From Uloborus plumipes (taxonomy: Eukaryota > Arthropoda > Arachnida > Araneae > Uloboridae): 64,000 nucleotides of DNA. This document shows positions 54,540 to 64,000 of this stretch, one piece after another (position 1 is the stretch's first letter; the number at the start of each line of letters is the position of its first letter). The notes under the pieces were generated by a model. That model was given only the letters and a program-made list of their open reading frames with translations, was not told the origin of the DNA and made no database searches. Made by a program: the position numbers and the translations under genes. The stretch covers positions 1 through 64,000 of the forward strand of contig JAXGGA010001658.1 of assembly GCA_038373865.1 (NCBI GenBank), given 5' to 3'.

Positions 54540-56878
54540 TAAATTTAACTTGTAAACAATCATTGATGTTTAGTTTGATATTGTGGAAGCAATAATGTCA
54601 AACATAGAAAAATATGAGATATAACACTTGATATAAAAACTATACAAAAAACGTATTGATTTTTCAAAGTTTGAGTAATCAACAAATATGAATATTTTAC
54701 TAGTCCTGTTTGTGTTCTCGTAGTGGAAGCAAATAAATAAAGAAAGAAAAAGAAAATAAATAAAAACACAAGTAATAAGTAAATTGACGGAATGGCTTTT
54801 AGTAAAGTAAACATGGATTTTAAGTCCACATTCGTCGGAAAGGGCATGTTTACTTTATTTGAAGAACATCTCTGCGGATTTTTAAAATTAATTCAAAATT
54901 TAAATTCTTTTTCCGGAATTATATTTTTCAATGGATACGTTTTTGCTTTATGTTTTGTATTGTATGTGTTATTCTTAAAGGGATAAATATCGAAGTTGTA
55001 GCGTAAATGATTTCATTTCATTCTGCTTTTTTTTTCCTTTTCGTAGATTCCTGTTACTTTCTTTTTTTTCTGAATTTTATTTTTTAGAAGTTTTATTTGT
55101 AGTTTTTAATTTTTTTACGTCGCTGATAAATCGAGTTAAGAATTTAAGTACCATGCTACGAAAAAAAAATAGTTTTTATCGACAATTTGCCATTTCACGT
55201 GAAAATTTTTAACATTTTCTTTAAAGGTAACATTAAAATATCTTTTTGTTTTAAGTATGGTCATAATATAAATATGATAAATCAGTATAAAAATAAGTCA
55301 AATATTCACTAGGCTAAAATATGATTAAATTTACTTTTAACTGATGCAATGTGTCGTAGAAAAAAAAACGAATCTTTAATTATAAACATATTAATTAATC
55401 TATATCATTTCATGTTTTGGTAGCTCTGATATGGCTCGGATATAATACAATTAATCTTAGAAAGGAACTTGAGAAAAAACAAACATAATTTTTACCCACT
55501 GAACTATGAATCCAAATAATACTTTAAGCAAACCACTATGTCGAAAACCAGAGTTAGTTCAAAGTCTAAAAATAAATATACCTTTAACTTCGTTAGAGGG
55601 AAAACCTATGATCTTATCAGTATTTTTTTTTTCTTTTCAACAGTAGAAATAAGAAACTGAATACTTTTGCAATTCGTATTGAAAGAGTACTTCAGAAACA
55701 GAGGGAACTATTGACTCAAAACAGCACCAGTCGGCTTCATTAGCTGCAGCCACATTAATAAGCTCTCAGCTTTATTCAATGGGAAAAATCGTTTCTGCAG
55801 ATATTTCTTTATTCTTTGCCATTCCTTTCATCTTAATCCACTTATGAGAAAGAATACAAAATGAAAAACTTTCTATAGCTGAAACATACGTACATTCACA
55901 AAAAATTCTTCCTGCGAAGATATGTTTAGGATGAATAAAAGATAATTTCATTGTAAAGTTACTAATATTTTCTCATCCGATATTCCTTTTGATATATTTT
56001 ACACTCACGGGTATTGGAAATTTTCGATATAGCTTTTAAATTAGGCCTGAAATCTTCAAGGATGCCCCGGAAATTAAATTTGGAAAAACCACCTTCTGAT
56101 TAGAAAGGTAATTATGATGTGTGACAAAGAATATGTATGTAAATTTAATCAAAAGATAACATTTGCAAAAACAAAGGATATTGTAATGATAAAAAAACAT
56201 CAATTATAAGATTTACTCCTACACCAGTCAGTGCAGAAATGAAAATATAGTTTGCTAAGAAAAGAAATCATTGCTTGTTAAGGAAACATGTTATGGAATA
56301 TAAGCATAAATGCTTAACGCGCAACGCATCGTCTCCCTGACAGCTTTTGAGAATTGGAAGTACCTGCACTTTAAAATGTTTTTACCTAATTACGAAAAGG
56401 ATACTATTATTAAATAAAGAACAAGTTCATTCCTGTATTTTATTTTAGGTGTCTAGTGGAAAACATTAGTTTCTCTTTACCATCATTTATAACAGCTTCA
56501 GTTTGTATAAAACATCTAAGACTATTATTAAAGTAATTTTAATTAGGAAGCACGTTTGTACTTCAGAAAAAAACTAACAAGTGTTGATACAGCATTGGTA
56601 GTTGACTACAGTACCAGTAGTTGGTTATAACGTTTTTTTAATCCCGAGAAGCAATTAATCTGATTTAACTATGAATAATAGAATATCTAATACAAAAAAA
56701 TCTATCGGTTAGCGTGTGTATGAGAAGAAGAAGGGGGGGGGGGGAGACTTCAATCTGAACTCTGCTGGGCCTCTTTTTTAAAATAATGTTTGTAACATTA
56801 GCGGGATTTTTTCCCTATATTATAGGAGGGTTCTAGAACCCTCTATAGAAAAGCAGCGGTGGGGCCCCACAAAGAGAC
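54540..56878. other. Unannotated AT-rich DNA
   Basis: Contains a G run at about 56736-56747 and a modestly less AT-rich, unrepeated part at 55720-55810. No gene recognised; frames at 54560-54986 show no known domain. Confidence 0.4.
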
Positions 56879-56880
56879 TT

Positions 56881-57263
56881 TACTGCAAATAATGAGCTCT
56901 TGTTTTTACAGTATAATACTGGTAGCCGAAGTTCCAAATTTAAAACTGACAATTGCACAGTAATAAACTAAAACTAGCAATTTTACAGTTTATGGACATA
57001 AAATTTAGCTGTATTATATTGTAATAACAACAGTATAATCCTGGCAGCAAAGGTTCGAGTTTAAAACTGTGTAATTCACGGTAATAAACTGTAAAATTAG
57101 CTATTTTACAGTTTATTACTGTAAAATTACGAATTTTACAATTTAATACTGTAAAAGTAGAAACCTTACAGTTTATTACTATAGAATTAGCAATTTTTTC
57201 AGTTTATTACAATAAAGTTAGCTGTATTACAATGTAACAACAACATTCATTTCTTACAATGTG
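56881..57263. mobile_element. Palindromic-unit foldback MITE, copy 6
   Basis: Starts TACTGCAAATAATGAGCTC and ends CATTTCTTACAATGTG; termini are mutated relative to CACTG/CAGTG. It has the TTGTTTTTACAGTATAATAC start, two spacers (GTAGCCGAAGTTCC, GGCAGCAAAGGTTC) and many palindromic units. Confidence 0.8.
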
Positions 57264-57265
57264 AG

Positions 57266-58035
57266 ATTCCCTTACTTTTAGACGTTAATCGAGCCATGAT
57301 TGTAATAATTTTAGTTAAGAGCTCTTATTATTTTCAAAGTATTTGATCTACAGTAGCTAAGCTGGTCTAAGTCAACAAATAAGATTTGATCATTTCCGAA
57401 ACAGAAAGAATCGATTCAAAGCATTAGTCGACGGCATGCAATGTAGCAGTTACATTCATGACCCTATAGTTGTGTTCAATGTAGAATATCATTTCATATG
57501 ACATGTCTTTTGTAATACCAAAGCTCAGATTCAATCCTTTTAGGAGATGAAAATATATTTACGTGAGTGAAATAGAGATGCATTTAAAAATACTACGAAG
57601 AACAAATGGATTAATGAGTATTTGCATTCGTACATAAGAAAGGTTTTCAATTGTTCTATACCTCAATTTTTGAAGTGTTGAAGTTCTTATATTTTGCAGC
57701 AGAAGTCATTAAGATTGTTCGTTGCATAAAAGTTTTTAAGAAGACATAATTTCAGTTTTAAAAAGCGGCACTTTTGATATTTAAATAAAGTTTGATCATG
57801 ACTTGATTGTGTTTAAAATTGAGTGGTTATTTTGTTCTAGAAAATCATCTAGCTGTGACCAAAAGACCTAAATGACATTTGAAATAAAGAGCCTTTGTTT
57901 GTTTGTAGCTGCTTTTTGGAATACAGGAGTTAACTTTCCCGAACTCTTTGTCACGCACACATAAATAAGTCATAGTGACATCTCAATGATGGGCAAACGG
58001 AAAGTAAAATGTCCAGACAAAACAAGTCAAGAGCT
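57266..58035. other. Unannotated DNA
   Basis: Nothing recognised. Confidence 0.4.
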
Positions 58036-58039
58036 ACAG

Positions 58040-58340
58040 AAAGTCTTGCTCTTAAAAGAAGCTGCCGATGTTGCATTTAACAATTACATTTATTATGAGC
58101 TTTTTACGGAGTTTTGCGCTTAAAGCGGACTCCTCATTGTCCTAGTAATTATTGAAATACTCGCTAGCAAATATTCAGCATTCGCGTCAAATAAAAGAGA
58201 TTCTTAACAAAAGTCTGGAAGCCCTCTCCCCCTGTTCAGGTAACGCTCTAATGATTCCCTTATTTCGAGTAATGCATTTTCAGCAAGCTGTGAGTGGCGA
58301 AGTACATTTCAATAGTGGAGGAACATATTCGTCATGAATC
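58040..58340. promoter_or_regulatory. Candidate non-coding regulatory patch
   Basis: Less AT-rich and unrepeated in the window, with TAAT/ATTA-core sequences (AACAATTACATTTATTATGAG, GTAATTATTG) and GCTTAAAGCGGACTCC between them. The 61-codon frame at 58152-58337 is unrecognised. It is tentative for the same reasons as 10290-10580. Confidence 0.2.
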
Positions 58341-58341
58341 A

Positions 58342-58932
58342 AGCGCAGTTCAAATTATTATGATGTGTTTACAAAGATAAATTGCTAGCATACGGAAGAT
58401 CGTCCTTTTGAATTAAAAATAATGTACTGGTTCTGAAGATTAATTATTATTCAAAACAAAATAACATTTTACAAGAAAATTAAATCTGGTTGCATTTAAA
58501 TTGCTTACAAAAATGTTCTAAGATTAAAATAAGTCTGGAAATATTTTTAATGTTTAGTACATTTTACACTGAGTCTACTGAAAAAAATAAGTATCTATAA
58601 TAATACTATATTTATTACTTTAATTATTGCACTTAAATTTAAATGAAAAAAAATCCCAAACGAAACAGTAACTGCTAGATAAAATAAATCTCTCCAAAAG
58701 AACGTTTTCTTTAAAAAATATACATAAATCACTTTGAAAACAGTAAAAATTGATAATAAGCCTTCCTATGATGCAACACATATAGGGTTTGTAAAAAGAA
58801 ATGCGGGATGTATGAAAACAAAATCCATTGCCAAACTTGTTACAATTTGAGATTACAATGTTAGTGAGTGAACCCTAATTTACGCATATTCTGTAAGAGA
58901 TTCTTAAAGCTCTTCGTGTTTCCAAACTATTG
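58342..58932. other. Unannotated AT-rich DNA
   Basis: Nothing recognised. Confidence 0.4.
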
Positions 58933-58934
58933 TA

Positions 58935-60190
58935 CAGGGTGACAAGAAATAACTTGGACGAAGTTTCAAACCGAATATCTGTAAATACCACTGAATTTTT
59001 AACGCTATTGTGATAGGGAATCGATCCTAGAAAGCTACTAAATAGGTGTGAGTGAGTTAGTTGGGATAACCATTATTGTTCGCAAACTATCTGCCATACT
59101 TGAATCGCATAAGCAAGAAACGAAAAAATGTGAAATTGTTTAACGATTGAAAGTGGCTAAATACACGATTTCCTGCACAATTAAAAGGTTAAAAAAACTC
59201 AAACATGATGGTGACAGGTCAGGAAGAAGAAGAAAATGCACAGTTAACACATCTAGCGACCAGAAAGTGGTCAAAAAGCGAGTTTAACGAAATCCTAGGA
59301 TTTCAATGAGAAAGGTTGCTAGAGGGTGAAAATCAGTATAGAAACCACTCGTTTGATGGTAATTGTTGAGCGTGGTCTTCTCCCTTACAAAATGAAAAAG
59401 ACTTAAAAGCTAGCAGCAAAAAACAAAGGCACAATACTTCAAAAGAGGAAAGAACTGTTAAGCGGGCCGCAGATGATCGATGGAAAACATTGCTCTTCAC
59501 AAATGAAAAACTGTTCTCAATTGAACAAACTCAAAATTGCCATAATGATAGAGTTTGGTCAGCAGAAGCAACTGGAACTTTTTTAATTGTTGGTGGCGTC
59601 AACTACCCCTATCTGCAATGGTTTGGGGTGGGATATGTGCTAGTGGGGAAACACCACTTGTTTTTGTTGATCAAGGGATAAAAAATAATCAGCAAACATA
59701 CCGCAAACTCATTTTGGATGATGTTGTCTTACCTTGTTCGCAAAAGTTCTTTGAAAACCAAAGATGGACCTTCCAACAGGATTTTTCACAAAAGACACTC
59801 AAGATTAATACAAGACACATTTTCCAAACTTCATTGGAGCTGAAGAATGACCCGTCGTATTCCCCAGATTTGAACCCAATGTATTATTATGTTTGGTCCA
59901 TCTTGGAAACAAGGGTGTATACTAAACCTGATAAAACTTTGGCATCTCTACAACCATTCTTCGGGAAAGAAAGGGATAAAATATCAATCAGTGAGTTGCG
60001 GCCCGTAGCCGAAAATTTTGTGACACGTCTAAAGTTCTGTATTAATACTAAAGGTAGCCAATTTGAAAACGTTTAAATATATTAGACAAAATAATGTATT
60101 CATACTTATTTTGATGTTTGGTCGCGTTGTTTTCATTAGCAACAAAGTTATACCGTACGATGTGTGTCCAAGTTATTTCTTGTCACCCTG
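58935..60190 (+). mobile_element. Decayed mariner/maT-like transposon
   Basis: TA-flanked, 1256 bp, with 25-bp inverted repeats beginning CAGGGTGACAAGAAATAACT that are still identical at both ends (58935-58959 and 60166-60190). It holds one inactivated transposase. Confidence 0.9.
59128..60076 (+). pseudogene. mariner/maT-like transposase remnant
   Basis: The N-terminal part reads YTISCTIKRLKKLKHDGDRS then GRRRKCTVNT and RNPRISMRKVAR, broken by stops; this is the DNA-binding and linker part. At 59490 LLFTNEKLFSIEQTQN contains the first catalytic position, where TDEK of the family is TNEK (Asp to Asn). A frameshift near 59610 moves to the frame containing VWGGICASGETPLVFVDQG, then WTFQQD (second Asp), then YSPDLNPMYYYVW, where the expected third Asp is Tyr. 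The stretch between them is garbled and shortened. The C-terminus ELRPVAENFVTRLKFCINTK is well kept. The NPMD-YSVW-like end points to a maT-type D-D-D member of the superfamily rather than Tc1. Two catalytic residues are lost, so the copy is dead. Confidence 0.85.
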
Positions 60191-60194
60191 TATA

Positions 60195-62228
60195 AGTGTT
60201 ATCAGTTTTTGAAGACAGTACTGTGAAAAAAGTTTTTTTCCAAAATGTTTACAAATGCCACGTGACTGGTTTCAACTAGTTTTACTTGTCACCGTGGGAG
60301 GTTATTCAAAGTAATTATTTATGATTTCTAATTTCCCAGCTACATTTGCCGAGACATTTAAGTGTTTCCATTTGGCCCATTAATGTTGTACTGCGGGGTA
60401 AATAGAAACACCTTAGTTTTTTACTGTTCATAATTTTGTAGGATAAAATGCTGACGTAAATAATTTTTTACACGTATTTGACGCAAATGCTGAGTATTAT
60501 TTGTTATTACTTTTTGTTTGATTATCATTTTGAAATAGTTTTAGATTGTATTTGGAGGATTAGGCGAGTCGCACACCACCTGCAGAATACAAACTAGATA
60601 TTGTTTGAAGAATGCAGATACCGTAGTTGGTTATATGAATCCTGTTCAGGTGCATAAAATGACAATATTAATGTTGGGAGTTTTTCAATGAGTACCCTAC
60701 TGTCAGAATCTAATACTTGTTTCGTATTATACTAGTGTTTCTACCAATTTCTTGTAGGAAGCTTAAAGAAGTAGTGATCACATGTTTTTATTCCAATTTG
60801 TACGCTTAACGTCTCGTTCTTTTGTCTGTGAAGTCTTTTAGACACATTTCTGAAAAATATCCGGAAATTTCTTCATTTTAAATGAATTTTGCCATATTAG
60901 ACTCAGCTCATTTTTCGGTAAAATATTATTCTACCTTATTTTTTTAACCAAGTATCTTTGTTTACTGAGATTCTAAGCACTACTTTAAAAGGAAAGTAGA
61001 TTAAGTTTCTTTTTCTTTTACTATATTTTATTAAGAAGGCCAAAACATGGTGAATAATTTTCCCCTGCTTTAAAAACATTTCGCAGAGCGCATCCGTCAT
61101 ACACGTTTAATAAGAGTTAATATTTCATGAAATTCTATCGAGGAAATCTCATGATTTCTGGATGATACCATCAAACTATAAAATGTTATTACATAAAACA
61201 TTGAATTTTCAGTACAGTTGCTATAAGAAAACCCAGAAAAAATATTAAGTCGTAAAACACGTATGTACTCTCGTTCTTTAAAATACTATTTTTGCATCGT
61301 TCAGCATAAGTAACATTTTCCACATGAAAACCAAATTCTGACTGACAGCCGAATCTTTGCTAAAAAAGAAAGAAAACGGCTCTCACAGAACTGTGTCCCC
61401 GTGAATAATTTTCGCCAGATAAAACTAGATCAGAAATTCAGTTTCGTAGTGTCCACTTTCATAGCCGTCATAAAATTCGGAAACATTCCTCAGCTATCTC
61501 TTGAAATTTTGTATCTTCTCTATTTTTTCCAACTTGGTATTTTATTTTACTTTGCACTAGAAAGAAGAAATGAAAATATTCGAACCAAGTTTGTCTCGTT
61601 CAAAAGATTTATAGAGTGGTTCAAAGGCGTAATATTGACGGAGATCAAAGAGTCTCAAAGCTGAATTTGTGCATTTTCTCTTTCTTTATTCATTCACCAT
61701 CTTTTAGTATGTTTTTCTTAATGCGTGGAGAAATCTTATGGTATTTTATTAGTAAGGAGTACTGAAACTATAGCATTTTTATGAAAAGGTTTAGGATATC
61801 CAACAGACAAAGCTGCAAAATCGAGGGGCTATGTTCTATACTTGCAAATACAAAAATTTAGCTGATAGCGCATCTGAAAAATAAGAACTGTAAAAGTTAG
61901 TAGTTGGTCAGATTTAGAATATAACATTTTTATATATTTCTGAGCAATTCCTTATCACTCCTTTAAAACTCATGGCCGAAATGAGAGAATTCCGGGCTTT
62001 GGGGTTGTAAGATTTTCTGTTAGTTTTCCGTTCTTATCGTTTTGGGAGAATTAGTTTCATTAAAGTAAAACATGTTTAAAAATGTTGGCCAGAGTCCATT
62101 ACCTTCAGAAAAAACATTTAAACATAATACATTAATTTTTTATAGAATTTATATACATTAATATATATAAATTCTATAGCGTATAGTGGGTTTTTCATAT
62201 TGCACGAGCTTTTATAGTGTGCTTATAC
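60195..62228. other. Unannotated DNA with a possible pogo-like end fragment
   Basis: At 60363-60411 GTGTTTCCATTTGGCCC and GGGGTAAATAGAAACACC form an inverted pair with a 7-8-base core (GTGTTTC...GAAACAC), reminiscent of the subterminal motifs of the pogo-like elements. Boundaries cannot be set. The frame 61401-61664 is unrecognised. Confidence 0.3.
62141..62180. repeat. AT-rich palindrome
   Basis: TATAGAATTTATATA and its reverse complement flank a short centre at about 62158; likely to extrude as a cruciform or form a hairpin in RNA. Confidence 0.7.
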
Positions 62229-62231
62229 CTA

Positions 62232-63493
62232 CCATAGAGTCATTCCATTTTAAATCAACAAATGGGATGCGCATCACCATTTATGATTTTGATGAAAGTT
62301 TTCATGTGCATTCCTTTTATTTCCCAGACCTCAAAAAATAGTTTTTTTTTTATTTTAGAAAAAAATTACCCTTTGATATATAGGCCCTTTTTGTTGTTGG
62401 CAACAGCAAAAATGGGGCATTTTGATGCTTTGTCTTATGAACTATAACTTTTTTTCTATCAAAGATTTTGAGCTCAAACATAGCTCATTGGAAAGCTAAG
62501 AAAGAGATCTTTTCATATATGATATCAATAAATTTCAGACTTTGAAAAAATACTTAGTTTTTAGGGTCAAAGTTTCACGACGAAAATATCATTTTTTACT
62601 ACTTTTGAAAAAACCCATGAAAGGTTTAGAATAACAAGCCCTATGTTTTATCATATATTCATATGCATAGTTACTTATTATATAAAAAAAATGGCTTGTT
62701 ACTCCGCCCCCTTTGTGAGATATTCTTCCTCTTTTCTTAGCATTTAAAGCAAATAATAAGGTATATATTATTACCTTTCAATTAAAAAAATTAAAAAGTA
62801 TGAAAATAATTGTGTTGTTTCTGTGCATTTTTTTGAAAATTTAGACCATTATATTTTCCAAACGCATTTGAATAACAAATCAACTTTTGTTTCATTAGAA
62901 AGCTGGTGAAAAGTACTTAAGATTTCATGAGTAAAATTATTTTTACCTTCTCCCTCACATGCATTTTTTTAGCGTTGAAACCTAGATTTTCTGAAATTTT
63001 GCAACTTTAGGGGGGCATATCTCATAAAGGGGGCGGAGTAAAAAGCCAATTTTTTTTATATAATAAGTAACCATGCATATGAATATATGATAAAACATAG
63101 GGCTTGTTATTCTAAATCTTTCATGGGTTTTTTAATTTGCAAAAGTAGTAAAAAATAAGATTTTCGTTCTTATTAGTATTCTTTTAAAGTCTGAAATTTA
63201 TTGATATAATATATGAAGAGATCTCTTTCTTAGATTTCTAATGAGCTATGTTTGAGCTCAAAATCTTTGATAGAAAAAAAGTTATAGTTCATAAGACAAA
63301 GCATCAGAATGCCCCATTTTTGCTGTTGCCAACAACATAAATGGCCTATATATCAAAGGGTAAATTTTTCTAAAATAAAATAACTATTTTTTGAGATCTG
63401 AGAAATAAAAGGAATGCACATGCAAATTTTTATCAAAATAAAAAATGGTGATGCGCACCCCATTTGTTGATTTTAAATGGAATGACTCCATAG
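62232..63493. mobile_element. Large foldback element (inverted repeat of about 480-490 bp arms)
   Basis: The left arm (62232-62723) begins CCATAGAGTCATTCCATTTT and the right arm (63017-63493), reverse-complemented, CTATGGAGTCATTCCATTTA. The arms match closely throughout, including CTCCGCCCCCTTTGTGAGAT at the inner edge and GATGCGCATCACCATTT near the outer edge. The 293-bp spacer is AT-rich. No transposase was recognised. No clear target duplication was identified, so the exact ends are uncertain. Confidence 0.85.
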
Positions 63494-64000
63494 AAAAACA
63501 TTTGCAATTTATTTACAATAGTAATGAAAAACATAAATATTTTGTTTCTTTTTACTTTGACAACCTGTTATTCCTCTTAAATGGCGATATGTTCCAGTCT
63601 TATCTTCTATACAGTGCCTTAAAAGTTTGAATTCTAATATTTATTATGTTTTGGTAGTAAATCTTTCAAATTGTTTGTGTTGCAAATATTTTTAATGGAA
63701 AATATTTCTCAAAATATACATTTGAGGACCTATGGTCAGCATAAAAAGTTAGACTTTTTATTATGTCAACTTTTTTTTGCTTCATTTTCGTCGTCGTCGA
63801 ACTTTCATTGTCTCTGCTCTGCACCTTGTTTTGCATTTTTTTGCAATTGGAAATATACATCTAGTACAAACAGTAGCAAAAATTAAAGGTCTTGCAGATT
63901 AAACGGGACCACGCTGCATCTCTGTGTGTGTTTTATAGGATTAGCACCTAAAAATCATTGAAATTTCCTTTTTTTCCTTTTTTTTATTAAAAAAAATTCA
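63494..64000. other. Unannotated AT-rich DNA
   Basis: No recognised feature. The frames at 63666-63886 on opposite strands overlap and match no family. The T-rich end of the window is low complexity. Confidence 0.4.

Overview
The window looks like AT-rich, gene-free DNA from an animal nuclear genome, most likely an arthropod and possibly a spider or other chelicerate. That guess rests on the AT richness, the absence of long host open reading frames, and the mix of Tc1/mariner, pogo-like, MITE and tRNA-derived elements. It is an inference from repeat content, not from a marker gene. I recognise no host protein-coding gene, no rRNA, no functional tRNA and no CRISPR array. The window is probably intergenic or inside a long intron.

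Most of the interpretable sequence is DNA transposons. There are two full-length Tc1-like elements with uninterrupted transposase genes. The first, at 4079-5285, has a 369-aa transposase with all catalytic residues and DD36E spacing. The second, at 48631-50050, has a 343-aa transposase with unusual DD32E spacing and the first catalytic Asp changed to Asn. Two further members of the superfamily are decayed: a Tc1-like element at 16662-17992 and a mariner/maT-like element at 58935-60190.

Five pogo-like, TA-flanked elements lie between 24 and 45 kb (24269-26380, 28883-30729, 34114-35057, 36520-37828, 44292-44906), and the right end of another begins the window (1-144). Each has its own short motif repeated near both ends. 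Three carry remnants of a C-terminal PHD-like zinc finger; a fourth seems to carry a different C-terminal module.

Non-autonomous elements are abundant. There are six copies of a foldback family built from palindromic TTTTACAGT/ACTGTAAAA units, three copies of a G-rich MITE of about 168 bp, two Tigger-like MITEs, one piggyBac-like MITE, and a GGGTGGA-ended family. The last includes two large copies: 39608-41205, and 47073-51194, whose arms of about 1.1-1.2 kb form a giant inverted repeat and whose centre holds the second Tc1-like element. A separate inverted repeat of about 1.26 kb is at 62232-63493.

Tandem repeats occur at 8519-9166, 15007-15620, 15711-15806, 42539-42658 (a perfect 60-bp duplication) and 45291-45590, with several microsatellites. 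A few less AT-rich, unrepeated patches (10290-10580, 51490-51900, 58040-58340) may be conserved regulatory DNA, but this needs comparative data.
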